Below, one piece after another: positions 34,001 to 41,744 of a stretch of DNA of 64,000 nt. A model generated the notes under the pieces. It was not told where the DNA came from, did no database searches, and was given only the letters and a program-made list of their open reading frames with translations. The DNA is from Carposina sasakii. Its lineage: Eukaryota; Arthropoda; Insecta; Lepidoptera; Carposinidae. The stretch lies in assembly GCA_014607495.2 (NCBI GenBank), contig CP053153.1:7068001-7132000 (forward strand), written 5' to 3'. Made by a program: the position numbers and the translations under genes. Position 1 is the first letter of the stretch; each line of letters begins with the position of its first letter.

Positions 34001-36271
34001 ATGGGAACTTTAACTTGCGAGTCCCAACTAGCTAAGAACGAACTCACTGTTTAACGTAATAATAACTCCCACTTGCCTTGGTAACTTGCATGTGAAGTTA
34101 TATGGGCAAGTTTGTTCCATGGCCCAAATTAGTGGCTGGACGAGTCAGTATGTGGTCACGTGTATGAATTTCATGAAGATAACCAAATTTGTAAAGCGAA
34201 CACATGGATAAAACATACAATATACATGGACAGTGGAAAGGCAAAAACGCTAAAGTACCAATCTTTTCATTGAGTCGATTCCATGTTCATGCATTTTTTT
34301 TTCATTTGCAATAGGCAATGCATTTTTATTAGACGTTTAGATCTAACCGTGATTTAGTTAATAATGACTCAACTGTCCATGGATATCAGATTATTTAGAT
34401 ATTCGTGTGTAACAAGGAAATAAGTTGGATTTCCTAAATTTCGTACAAGAATGTTTATTACATGGAGATGATTATATTTCCATAATCTTATTTCAAGCAA
34501 GATTTTGGCACAAGTTTGTTAAGTAGAAGAATATATTTTACATCGTAGATACGAGTATCTATATTATATATCTCTTCATTCATGACGAAAATAAAAATAA
34601 TTTTTGATCGACTTTAACATAAAGTTATAGACTGTAGGTTTTCAGGGACTCTCTACTTATGAGGTACCTATTTGCCTTTATATGTAAATACCTATTGTAT
34701 TTACCTGTATATCAATCTAAAATCTACAAGAAATCATTGGATCTATTACATGGTCTGAACTATTATTGGAACCGATTTCAATCAATATTATTAAAACAAT
34801 TAACGTAATTTAGTGGAAACCAGAATGTGCACAAATCATACCTAAATGACAGTATATAGGTTATATTGATAAAATATCACGCTTCACATCCAATTATTCT
34901 TATCTGCGATACTATCATTATTTTTATCTCCTAATAAGGTACTAGCTTAATCCATATAAGTATAAAGACGTATCTTAGTATTAATACTTTGTTCGTAGGT
35001 ATATTTTAGAAAATTTTGTTTCGAATCGGCTGTACATAACATGAACACAGGAAGTTTGCAATCACTTAGCCACTTGGTATGGTTCGATAGGGAAGAACTG
35101 GCGCGTTTTGGCAATAACATCAATACTATATCGTTCCAATAGCATTGAGTATCGTGAAACCGCAAATAAGTGTAAGAGGTGTATCGCGATTTATCAGTTG
35201 CGCATTTCCGAATATGGTACTATCTGTTTTATAACAGGTATTTTCAAATATTTCCTTAGTGTAAGTAGTTCATAAGTACTTATATAAGAGCACTTTACGT
35301 AACCATAGACATAGTATCCTACTTTACAGAAAAGTGTGACCTGATTGTGATTTTGTCGCACTTAAGTAAGTACCCACCTATCTCTGTCCTACCTTATAAT
35401 TATCTATTCAGGGTGGCATTTTATGTTGAGGTAAAAGAAAATATAGAGCGTTCGATAAGGCAACCATAGCTGTGTAGGCGTAGCCACAACATATTGTAGA
35501 CACAAATTAAAATACAATTTATCAGATCTATAAAATACTTACAGATTCTAAGGGTGTCATCACAAAATTGTGTACAAATTAAACACGCGGTATCTGTCTG
35601 TTAGACTTGTCGAGCTTAAACATTGTCGCTTTGGCTTAGTCACGAATTTATCAGGGTAAGCAGAGTATCAATGCTTTCCCACTTAATTGCAATATTTACC
35701 TGCCTCTAGATTTACTTCCTATGGGGCCAGGGCAATATACACAGAGTGTGTTAACTTATTGTTACCCCATTTTACGGTGAACCTAAAATAACTACCCAAG
35801 TGGCTCCTGCTAAGCTGGAGGTCCCAGGATCCCAGTGCAAGCAAACTTTGATATGGTGAATATCGATATTCAGTTCCAAATTATAGCTACCTCTATAATC
35901 CATGCATTTAGATAGATGTTTAGTAGTATACAATTATAAGATAAGTTCTTGAGATATGTTTCAGTAACGTGTTGAGAAGTTTGTTAATATCCTGTTATAT
36001 TTTAGTAATGACAACAAACATGACATGACAGATAGAACGTGTAAAAAGCTACATCTACTTACATCAACCTCAATCCCTGGCAGTGGGAACACCCTGGTGT
36101 GTGGCAGTTCTTTGGGTATGTATCGGTAGAACTCCTCCCTGCCTCGGTACCACTTGACGCTGTAGAGAGCCTCCTCATCATCAAGCTGCCAGCTGCACTC
36201 GAGGGTCACCGTCTCTCCCACCAGCACCGCACTGGGTACGTTAATCTCCAGGTTATGTAGACCTCGGACTC
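16017..36271 (-). CDS. beat: Beaten path-like (Beat family) two-Ig-domain protein, multi-exon, 5' end missing
   Basis: This gene-level entry joins five minus-strand exons: 36271-36063, 27608-27473, 19899-19766, 16790-16373 and 16084-16017. Phases agree at every junction (1, 0, 1, 0, 1) and every boundary has AG/GT sites, giving 321 residues and a TAG stop. Seen: Ig1 with Cys26 and Cys94, motif [13 protein letters not shown] and the strand [12 protein letters not shown]; Ig2 with Cys141 and Cys265 and the tail PEVASVLG. These are hallmarks of the insect Beat family. Known of the family: Beat proteins are secreted or membrane-anchored neuronal adhesion molecules that bind Sidestep-family receptors and control axon defasciculation and targeting. 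Inferred: this is one Beat paralogue; I cannot assign the subgroup. The signal-peptide exon is not identified. Long introns filled with transposons are usual for this family. The Ig2 cysteine spacing of 124 residues is unusually long. Confidence 0.88.
16373..16790 (-). CDS. beat: Beat-like exon, second half of Ig domain 2 with a large acidic/proline-rich insertion
   Basis: The acceptor TTTCCCCTTAG precedes [14 protein letters not shown] (phase 0). The exon ends with VRNTAE plus one base before the donor GTAAGG (phase 1), 139 codons in all. The end, from GEISFVV through [16 protein letters not shown] to [10 protein letters not shown], is the conserved closing part of Beat Ig2, with its cysteine at residue 265. 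Between them lies a low-conservation stretch of about 60-80 residues. It contains [22 protein letters not shown] and [10 protein letters not shown], is rich in D, E, P and T, and has no cysteine. This stretch makes the Ig2 cysteine spacing much longer than usual. It has no stop codon or codon-use break, so it looks like real coding sequence. Confidence 0.85.
18293..18430. mobile_element. Hairpin MITE
   Basis: Arms of about 50 bp: 'cctatcagaagaataaagtt' with 'gatgctgtct' in the left arm and the reverse complement (with one change) in the right arm, around a loop of about 22 bases. The ends 'gggttgatttttccaaac' and 'gtttgggaaaagcagccc' are inverted. A distant relative may be present at 62817-62945. 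Confidence 0.75.
18848..18990 (+). mobile_element. tRNA-derived SINE, copy 1
   Basis: An A-box-like 'cgtagttggtagtggc' and a B-box-like 'gggttaaaatccc' are followed by the SINE body 'aacattgatatgatgaatat'. The body is shared with 19433-19620 and 35795-35900. Confidence 0.65.
19433..19620 (+). mobile_element. tRNA-derived SINE, copy 2
   Basis: B box 'aggttcgaatcctgg', then 'aggtgcaaacattaattatc' and 'aacatcgatgtttg'. Same family as copy 1 but with a diverged body. Confidence 0.65.
19766..19899 (-). CDS. beat: Beat-like exon, first half of Ig domain 2
   Basis: A small GC-rich exon that is not obvious as an open frame on its own. After the acceptor ATTTTGCAG, reading in phase 1 gives (G)AG then [19 protein letters not shown] and the cysteine in LRATCAS, then [13 protein letters not shown], ending in phase 0 before the donor GTGGGT. 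This corresponds to the start of Beat Ig2 (P-x-GP, Y-x-VG, cysteine, NG). The usual Trp of the Beat 'L-W-x-NG' strand is replaced by Phe here (LTFALNG). An NLT N-glycosylation sequon is present. It fits exactly between the neighbouring exons: 134 bases, phase 1 to 0. Confidence 0.88.
20689..20935 (+). repeat. LINE 3'-tail repeat ('CGCGGGCGTCCACTAG' end)
   Basis: 'tatggatggatggacgga', 'aacggctgaagcgat', 'ttatcccgggaaaata', 'gtccacgcggacgaagtcgc' and 'gggcgtccactag' follow in order, as in the copy at 60338-60543. Noncoding 3' end of a non-LTR retroelement. Confidence 0.65.
21880..22681 (+). mobile_element. 5'-truncated LINE inserted in the ACCGACTTC element
   Basis: The uninterrupted relative at 54268-54290 joins 'gaggaagag' directly to 'atcatcatc', so this block is an insertion. 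It ends in a (TCA)n tail like many non-LTR elements and carries only the C-terminal part of a reverse-transcriptase ORF. Confidence 0.7.
22012..22641 (+). pseudogene. LINE reverse transcriptase C-terminal region, with in-frame stop
   Basis: A plus-strand frame with [36 protein letters not shown] and [10 protein letters not shown], the post-catalytic thumb/C-terminal region typical of LINE ORF2 proteins. A TAA at 22387-22389 interrupts it. The same frame continues with [12 protein letters not shown] and a C-terminal zinc knuckle (CPLCARAF...HLRAH). The catalytic domain and endonuclease are absent, so the copy is dead on arrival and then decayed. Confidence 0.8.
23138..23229 (+). mobile_element. 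RTE-type 3' tail fragment
   Basis: 'gtggcgtgccctgggggagg' type sequence, then codons for [11 protein letters not shown] ending in TGA and GA-rich repeats, the same C-terminal codons as the RTE at 38332-39869. Confidence 0.6.
24093..24749. mobile_element. TIR element with iterated AAAAGTAGTTTTGACT-type motifs
   Basis: The ends are inverted: 'tatgttgcagccaaaactct' on the left, 'agagttttgactgcaacata' on the right. Inside, near both ends, the motif (T)AAAAGTAGTTTTGACT and its reverse recur about ten times with variation. A GC-rich block at 24340-24410 interrupts the centre. No ORF. Such subterminal iterons usually mark transposase-binding sites. Confidence 0.7.
25899..26232. mobile_element. Two RTE-type 3' tails in opposite orientation
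   Basis: 25899-26146 is a minus-strand copy beginning 'ttcagcctactgcagtccac'. 26163-26232 is a shorter plus-strand copy with 'cagcagtggactgcaatag'. Together they form a partial inverted repeat. Confidence 0.65.
26885..27160 (+). mobile_element. RTE-related nonautonomous element, long copy
   Basis: Contains 'taccaccccatgtctgcccg', 'gggcagcagcgcctcccgtg', 'cgtggtgacaatgggtaaa' and the tail 'gcctacgtccagcattggac' with (GAT)n. The same body occurs at 58430-58640, 60795-60980 and, inverted, 25899-26146. No protein beyond the RTE C-terminal codons. Confidence 0.65.
27473..27608 (-). CDS. beat: Beat-like exon, second half of Ig domain 1
   Basis: The exon starts in phase 0 after CTATCCAG with [13 protein letters not shown] and ends with APLEIV plus one base before the donor GTAATT (phase 1). 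Its 45 codons include the second Ig1 cysteine in [17 protein letters not shown], a very characteristic Beat strand (residue 94 of the assembled protein). The exon is strikingly GC-richer than the surrounding intron. It joins the 36-kb exon without a frame change. Confidence 0.9.
27950..28085 (+). repeat. Dispersed repeat ('CTGACCCCGCTATGCTA')
   Basis: Shares 'tctgaccccgctatgcta' and 'acgtggct' with 55075-55252, where a longer version (from 'catccacatgtcgccg') is present. Function unknown. Confidence 0.45.
28800..29130 (-). repeat. Minisatellite, same family as 8930-9262, inverted
   Basis: Units contain 'agactgcccactcttgcaca', 'aggtccaac' and 'agctccg(a/g)cg' in four copies of about 85 bp. 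The orientation is opposite to the 9-kb array. Confidence 0.75.
29377..29423 (-). ncRNA. Hammerhead ribozyme motif in PLE terminal repeat, copy 1
   Basis: The minus strand reads stem I ATAATC, core CTGAGGA, hairpin TGCCACGGTTGTTGGC, core GAAA, a tiny stem III ACATATGT with GTA as the cleavage triplet, and closing stem I GATTAT. All invariant hammerhead positions (CUGANGA, GAAA, NUH) are present. One unpaired U lies at the foot of stem II. Very short stem III hammerheads are known from PLE terminal repeats. Confidence 0.8.
29567..30448 (+). mobile_element. LINE-tail tandem array inserted in the PLE
   Basis: The other PLE arm (31474-31490) shows the uninterrupted join 'gcacaaatagtatata', so this block is an insertion. 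It holds units of about 105-129 bp around 'cccgtgggaatttc' and ends with 'cggtccagtagtttcggagc' and 'ctttataatattagtatag'. Units at 29782 and 30037 are alike, as are those at 29908 and 30163, giving a higher-order period of about 255 bp. Confidence 0.78.
30807..30978 (-). pseudogene. PLE GIY-YIG endonuclease domain fragment
   Basis: Minus-strand reading [12 protein letters not shown], then [23 protein letters not shown] and [11 protein letters not shown], ending in TAA. GVY/YIG, the CPDC pair and the Arg of GQTGR are the signature of the C-terminal endonuclease of Penelope-like retroelements. Upstream, the likely continuation ([12 protein letters not shown]) is in another frame, with the shift at the A-run near 30972-30978, and the RT domain is absent. 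It is a truncated, frameshifted remnant. Confidence 0.85.
31621..31667 (+). ncRNA. Hammerhead ribozyme motif in PLE terminal repeat, copy 2
   Basis: Identical in sequence to copy 1, in the opposite arm of the same PLE. Six base pairs in stem I, four in stem II (GCCA/TGGC), three in stem III. Confidence 0.8.
35795..35900 (+). mobile_element. tRNA-derived SINE, copy 3
   Basis: 'aagtggctcctgc', 'gaggtcccaggatccc', then 'actttgatatggtgaatatc', matching the SINE body at 18848-18990. The promoter boxes are eroded. Confidence 0.55.
36063..36271 (-). CDS. beat: Beat-like exon, first half of Ig domain 1
   Basis: The minus-strand acceptor TTTTGCAG precedes codons for [17 protein letters not shown], and the exon ends in GIEVD followed by the donor GTAAGT. 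It enters in phase 1 (two bases complete a Gly codon) and leaves in phase 0, with 70 residues including the split codon. It holds the first Ig cysteine (LECSW, residue 26) and the family-typical [11 protein letters not shown] strand with [11 protein letters not shown] pyrimidine-rich tract and an ACTAAT branch-like motif precede the acceptor. Upstream, a further exon ending with the first base of a codon is required; it should carry the signal peptide. Confidence 0.9.
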
Positions 36272-37244
36272 CTGCAAAAGAATATCTCATTAGTATGAGG
36301 AAGAAGGAGAAGAATAATTGATGTTCTTTATTTTATTAGGTACGTCTTATTTTGTCTGACTCTAAAAGTATTTTACGAAAAATTCTATACAAAGATTGAA
36401 TTAGACAACGATAAAGTTAAGAACTGTTCTCTTAATGTAAGTATGTTTTACATGACTACTTGATTACATATACCCTAGAACATTTGACATTTCATATTGA
36501 ATACTCTGTATATTGAACAGACATATCACGCAAAGCAAGGAAATGGTTGTAATGTAATCTACTCAGACTTGCGCGCATAGCTAGTTACTCCGTATAGGCA
36601 ACCTAACTAAATACCTGACTTGATTCACCGTAATACCCTTTACGATCATAATAAAACTATAGCGTTTATTTCCACCATTTACAGTTTATATTCAAACTAA
36701 CGTACTCGTATTTCATTTGTGGATACATCATCACAATGTGCACCGCTTTACTCAGATAGGGGAATTATTAAATGCAATATTGTACAGCTGAACAAATAGA
36801 TATTGGAAATGAACTGCGAATAATTCCATGTTTTATTGTTAACTATTAATAGGCTACTATGTAATCTGTGCCAGAGGTAAATAAAAGAAAATTGACTGTG
36901 TAAATATAGAGGATTTAACTGATAACTAATAAGATTTAGAATATGCTCTAAATATATCACTTTGTATGGACAGTGGACAGACTTGCTCCCTACGACTCTG
37001 TGAGTTATAGCACGGATTAGCAAGAAAACGGATGTCATGCTGAAACCGACAAAATGAGACATCGATAAAGAATCAGGCATAATGAGTACCTACGTGCCTT
37101 ATGCCCCTTGTAGTAAATGCATAAATCTGTAAATCTAGACTTAAAACACATGACCGCTCGATTTACTTTAAATCTACACATTTGCTTAGTTTACTGTGAT
37201 TAACAATTCAAAATCTCGTTCTCGTTTCAGGTTTAATAATTTTA
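36272..37244. other. Upstream intron or flank, nothing recognised
   Basis: AT-rich. A minus-strand frame starting MTSVFLLIRA (37038) was considered as the missing signal exon and rejected. Confidence 0.4.
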
Positions 37245-37432
37245 TTTACTATGGGTGCGCCCACCACCGGGCCCTACACCCTCCACTGACCCTCGGATCT
37301 GATAACTCATAATTGCGACAACAGGCACTTGCACTAACTACAATCGCCATGAGAAACCAGACCCGAGCACCTAGCATGCAAGACGATACATTGCACCATT
37401 CCGAAATCAAAAACTAGATAAACAATCTACAT

Positions 37433-38188
37433 TAGACATGGGTAACTCCGGACATAACTGTGTCCTCGGATATATATCCAGAGGTGGATATGAATCAACT
37501 CCTTCACTTTAAAGAAAGTTATCATATCCTATATCCGACCTACCAAATAATGCCGAAGATAAGAATAAGTGAGCGAGACGGAATGCGAACGCGCGTTACT
37601 ATCGTAGTGGGCGCCCGACCGAACACGAATGTTTAACGTTTCACCGTATAGTTCCAATGGGTGATGGCGCTAATTACTATATGTACGACCACGGTTTCTG
37701 TCTCACTGCATACAAAAAATGTTAGTTCCGAAATCAGGCATAGGACATCTCCATCCGAGCGCCCGACGCCCAACGCCCGCGCCGGTGTTTTGTTTTGCGA
37801 GCATCGATCGCATAAGCACGCTACACTCTCGTCGTCTTGTGTTTGAATACCTACTTTACTTACCTAAACAAAATACGTAACGACTACTGAATAAAAAAAC
37901 ATAATTTAAAAAATCCAAAAACCTGACTGCTTAATAAAATTGAAATAATAGACAGTCCTAAGCCTGTTAAGTATGAAGGAAAATCAAGTGATATATGTAC
38001 CTAGTAGTAAAAACTCAAAAAGTCGAATAAAAACTAACCAAAACAATCCCAGTCATATCTCGCTTCACTTAATCTTTTCGGTCCCGGATATGTACTCGGA
38101 GTTGGATCTGTTAAAAGGATATATATCCTTAGTCGGAGTGATATGCCATATGTCCAATCCTTCACTGGATATGGTAAGCCCATGCCTA
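37433..38188. mobile_element. hAT-like nonautonomous element with 8-bp target duplication
   Basis: Starts TAGACATGGG and ends CCCATGCCTA (10-bp ends, one mismatch), flanked by ATCTACAT at 37425-37432 and 38189-38196. The empty site is seen intact in the other PLE at 29380-29390. The interior has a GC-rich patch (37590-37800) and many GGATAT-type motifs; no transposase is recognised. Confidence 0.85.
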
Positions 38189-38232
38189 ATCTACATATGT
38201 TTCGCCAACAACCGTGGCATCCTCAGGATTAT
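38187..38232 (-). ncRNA. Hammerhead motif copy 3, adjoining the hAT insertion
   Basis: The core (CTGAGGA, TGCCACGGTTGTTGGC, GAAA, cleavage GTA) is intact. Stem I would normally close with GATTGT; here the hAT inserted within it. The element's own terminal TA gives GATTA, so five stem I pairs can still form. Confidence 0.65.
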
Positions 38233-38331
38233 AGAAATTAGTAAATTAGTAAACCACTAATTATTATGAACCTCTAAAACCCAACACATTACTTACACTT
38301 ACATGTTGGGTTTTAGAGGTTCATAATAATT

Positions 38332-39869
38332 CATCATCATCATCATTTACAGCCCTGAGAAGTCCACTGTTGGACATAGGCCTCCCCCGACAACCTCCAC
38401 TCCGACCGGTCGGAAGCAGCCTGCATCCAACCGACGCCCGCAACCTTGACCAGGTCATCCGTCCACCTCGCGGGTGGCCTTCCCACGCTGCGCTTGCCGA
38501 TACGTGGTATCCACTCTAGAACTTTCCGACTCCATCGGCCATCAGTTCTTCGAGCTATGTGCCCTGCCCATTGCCACTTAAGCTTGCTGGACCGTTCAGC
38601 TATGTCGGTGATCTTTGTACGTCTGCGGATCTCCTCATTTCTGATTCGATCACGCAGAGAGATCCCAAGCATAGCTCTCTCCATCGCTCGCTGTGCGATC
38701 CTGAGCTTTTTTATGAGGCACATAGTTAGAGACCACGTCTCGGCACCGTAGGTCATCACCGGCAGCACGCACTGGTTGAATACCTTCGTCTTTAAGGACT
38801 GGGGTATCTTGGACCCAAATAAGCTTCGTAGTTTCCCGAACGCTGCCCAGCCGAGTTGGATTCGCCGAGTTACCTCCTTCTCAAAGTTGGACTTACCTAG
38901 TTTGACCGTCTGTCCCAGGTAAACATACTCGTCAACAACTTCAAGCATCGAGCTCCCAACCAGTACAGGAGTGGGCAGCACATGGACGTTCGACATGATC
39001 TTCGTCTTGTCCATGTTCATCTTCAGGCCCACCTGTTGGGAGACTCGATTGAGGCCATCGAGCATTGTGCTTAGATCCTTCAGCGATTCTGCCATGACCA
39101 CGATGTCGTCTGCGAACCGAAGGTGAGTGATGTATTCGCCATTGATATTGATGCCGAGTCCTTTCCATTCGAGAAGCTTAAAGGCGTCTTCCACTGCATT
39201 CGTGAAGAGCTTCGGAGAAATAACATCTCCTTGTCTCACTCCCCTCTGCAAGGAAATCGGCTCAGTGCTCCGCTCCTGTACTCGTACTGACATGGTGGCA
39301 TTGCTGTATAAACACTTCAGCACTTCGATATATCGATGGTCAATATGGCACCGCTGGAGAGACCGCAACACTGCCCATGTCTCGATCGAATCAAAGGCCT
39401 TCTCATAGTCCACGAACGCTAGGCATAGTGGCCGATTATACTCTTCCGTTTTTTGTATAACCTGCCGTAGCGTGTGGATATGATCTATGGTACTAAACCC
39501 TTTTCGGAAACCGGCTTGTTCGGGAGGCTGGAAGTCATCAAACCTGCGAGCAAGACGATTCGTGATTACCCTTGAAAACAACTTGTAGACATGGCTCAGA
39601 AGCGAGATGGGTCTATAGTTCTTCAGCAAGGCTTTATCGCCTTTTTTAAAGAACAGCACCACCACACTTCTGTTCCATGCTTCCGGCGTTACGCCTTCGA
39701 GCAGGACGGAATTGAAGAGTCTTTGGAGGACCTTCAGTACCGGAGTTCCACCCGCTCTTAGAAGCTCTGATGTAATTCCATCGTCACCCGGCGCTTTGTT
39801 GTTTTTGAGTTGTTTAAGGGCAGTCCTAATCTCGTACAAGCTGATATCCGGGATGTCTTCAGTATAGTG
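38332..39869 (-). mobile_element. RTE-clade LINE, 5'-truncated, with 11-bp target duplication
   Basis: Flanked by TCATAATAATT at 38321-38331 and 39870-39880. On the minus strand it starts mid-ORF and ends in a (TGA)n tail directly after the stop codon. It inserted in the right arm of the PLE palindrome. Near-perfect termini and a fully open frame suggest a fairly recent insertion. Confidence 0.88.
38343..39869 (-). CDS. RTE-type reverse transcriptase, N-terminally truncated
   Basis: The minus-strand frame is open from the 5' break (TEDIPDISLYEI at the start) to TGA, about 508 residues. Seen: KNNKAPGDDGI, FFKKGDK with NYRPISLLS, AFVDYEKAFDS, GVRQGDVISP and the catalytic FADD motif (RFADDIVVM), then the thumb and C-terminal region (YGAETWSL, KLKWQWAGHIAR, GRPPARWTDDLVK) ending [13 protein letters not shown]. 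The apurinic-type endonuclease that precedes RT in full RTE ORFs is missing. The role would be target-primed reverse transcription. This copy cannot be autonomous, although the RT domain has no stops or frameshifts. Confidence 0.92.
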   Translation of the reverse strand, partial: HYTEDIPDISLYEIRTALKQLKNNKAPGDDGITSELLRAGGTPVLKVLQRLFNSVLLEGVTPEAWNRSVVVLFFKKGDKALLKNYRPISLLSHVYKLFSRVITNRLARRFDDFQPPEQAGFRKGFSTIDHIHTLRQVIQKTEEYNRPLCLAFVDYEKAFDSIETWAVLRSLQRCHIDHRYIEVLKCLYSNATMSVRVQERSTEPISLQRGVRQGDVISPKLFTNAVEDAFKLLEWKGLGININGEYITHLRFADDIVVMAESLKDLSTMLDGLNRVSQQVGLKMNMDKTKIMSNVHVLPTPVLVGSSMLEVVDEYVYLGQTVKLGKSNFEKEVTRRIQLGWAAFGKLRSLFGSKIPQSLKTKVFNQCVLPVMTYGAETWSLTMCLIKKLRIAQRAMERAMLGISLRDRIRNEEIRRRTKITDIAERSSKLKWQWAGHIARRTDGRWSRKVLEWIPRIGKRSVGRPPARWTDDLVKVAGVGWMQAASDRSEWRLSGEAYVQQWTSQGCK

Positions 39870-39906
39870 TCATAATAATTAGTGGTTTACTAATTTACTA
39901 ATTTCT

Positions 39907-39953
39907 ATAATCCTGAGGATGCCACAGTTGTTGGCAAAACATATGTAGATTGT
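39907..39953 (+). ncRNA. Hammerhead motif copy 4, core mutated
   Basis: Same fold, but the invariant GAAA reads AAAA (TTGGCAAAAC), and a loop base differs (CACAG). Loss of G12 should abolish cleavage. Confidence 0.7.
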
Positions 39954-40169
39954 TTATCTAGTTTTTGATTTCGGAATGGTGCAATGTATCGTCTTGCATG
40001 CTAGGTGCTCGGGTCTGGTTTCTCATGGCGATTGTAGTTAGTGCAAGTGCCTGTTGTCGCAATTATGAGTTATCAGATCCGAGGGTCAGTGGAGGGTGTA
40101 GGGCCCGGTGGTGGGCGCACCCATAGTAAATGTTTGAACTTCCGAATTGTAACGCCTAATACAATTTCA

Positions 40170-41744
40170 TTTAATAATTTTAATAATAATAAGATTTTAA
40201 AAAGTTGCCAATTTACAAGACCTACGTTCATGTTAAGTTTAGGCGGTATTCTTTTATACAATAGCACACAGTATATTTCATAAAAATTTTTGGTGATTTC
40301 TACATTAAAAAACGGAATTTTTTATTTAATTCAATTCAATTTATTCATTTGTAATACACAGGTTATAAAGTTGTTGAGTACATAATTATGTCAATATAGT
40401 GCACTGTGATTTGCCATTTGGCGTACAAATTTATACATAGAGCATTTACATAAAAATAATATAACAATCACATTAAAATAGAACATTCAATGAATTAATT
40501 ACATATAAAAAAAACATTATTAATAGCACATGTCGTTGAAACTTATGCTCATAAATTTATGCTCCTAAAAGTTTGGATCACTAACAGACAAATCACAATT
40601 GCGAGAGGTAATTAGGCACATCAATGTCGGAGCTTTGTCGACAAGCAAAATGGAATATTCTCATATCGTATTATCGATCGTAAACACGTCACAGATCGTC
40701 CATCTCACACGAAACAACATTATGCGTATCTGCAGCTCAGGTTTTAGGCGTTGTCAGTTAATAGAGTCTCATATAGAGCATTTTGAGCTGAAACTTCAAA
40801 TTGTACCAACTACTGACTGCTTATTTGACACTAAGAAAAGTCTCCATTCTTAATGTAAATGGCTAAAACAGAAAGGGAAAGGTATAAAATTAAAACTTTA
40901 TGTTTAAGTGTGGCCAACAAAGAATGGACAAAAATGAAGCTCTTTGGGCATAAGAGTACCCTCACAGTAAAATCCGAAACCATACATAATTGTGTTGCAG
41001 ATGCAACTGCCTTTACTCCGTGTGCAAATGAACTTAGAGAGTGTATGTACTCCACATCGGTGATCATCTGTTTATATGAAAATTATGCAAAAGCACGAAT
41101 GTTATTATATAATGGCTATATGAGTATCATGAACGGCAAATTCAGCATAATTTGAACATTCTATATTTTATGGAGTAGGTACGAAGAAATCCACACAATC
41201 ATCATAATTCGATAATTATTTGAACCGTGCGTGTTAAAGTATTAATTAACAATAAGCAATATGCTTAATTAAGGGAAAGAACAATGTATTGTGCTGGAAC
41301 GTACTTCTTACTTCCGGCAACGAAGGTGTGATTGGAACTCCGGGAAACGGTGTGATTACTCTAGTATATTATTCTACTATACTGTAGGCCACTAAATAAA
41401 TTATGCACATAACAGGATAGCTTGCTATTTTAAAAAATCATAACAATTTGCTAATTGGGGACTTGTTCTCGGACAAATGCATTAGGTGTCCGCTTTACAT
41501 TTGAATAGGCTTTAAGGCGTACAAGGATAATACGCATATCATTGCATATTCAAGCTGGCTGAATGTTAATAGGGTATCTACGTCACACCCCGCAACGAGG
41601 GTACTGAGGTTCCACACAATATTTAGTGTTTGTGTTTTCTTTATGTAGAAGAAATTATTCTGACAAGTGAAAAGCTAGAATTTTATTTATCATAGGATAT
41701 CCTATATCCACAACCCGTATCATTTGCTCACTCATTCATAATTA
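40170..41744. other. AT-rich sequence, possible LINE 3' remnant
   Basis: 40320-40500 ('attcaattcaatttattcat') looks like the 3' end of a minus-strand LINE. Plus-strand frames at 40599-40853 and 40859-41155 are open for 84 and 98 residues but resemble no family I know. Confidence 0.35.

Larger units (their letters stand above)
27609..36062 (-). other. Intron of the Beat-like gene with nested transposon stack
   Basis: Holds the nested complex at 28443-32590 and a SINE at 35795-35900. The stretch 32600-35790 is AT-rich with no recognised gene or repeat. Confidence 0.65.
37245..40169. mobile_element. Second PLE palindrome, with hAT and RTE insertions
   Basis: Flanked by the 13-mer TTTAATAATTTTA at 37232-37244 and 40170-40182. 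Left arm (minus) and right arm (plus) are the PLE terminal repeat. They meet at about 38290-38300 with almost no internal sequence, so this copy is just two facing terminal repeats. The left arm is split by a hAT-like element (37433-38188); an RTE lies at 38332-39869. The left end lacks about 40 bases present on the right ('gaattgtaacgcctaat'). Confidence 0.82.

Noticed and set aside
36748..37080. Minus-strand frame with MTSVFLLIRA after an acceptor-like site, considered as the missing signal-peptide exon
   Set aside because: No donor in the required phase 1 follows at a sensible distance. The only phase-1 GT would leave an eight-residue leader.
38446..39408. Plus-strand and shifted frames over the RTE
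   Set aside because: Shadows of the minus-strand reverse transcriptase.
40599..41155. Two adjacent plus-strand frames of 84 and 98 residues
   Set aside because: No recognisable domain, no conserved splice sites linking them, and composition like the flanking noncoding DNA.
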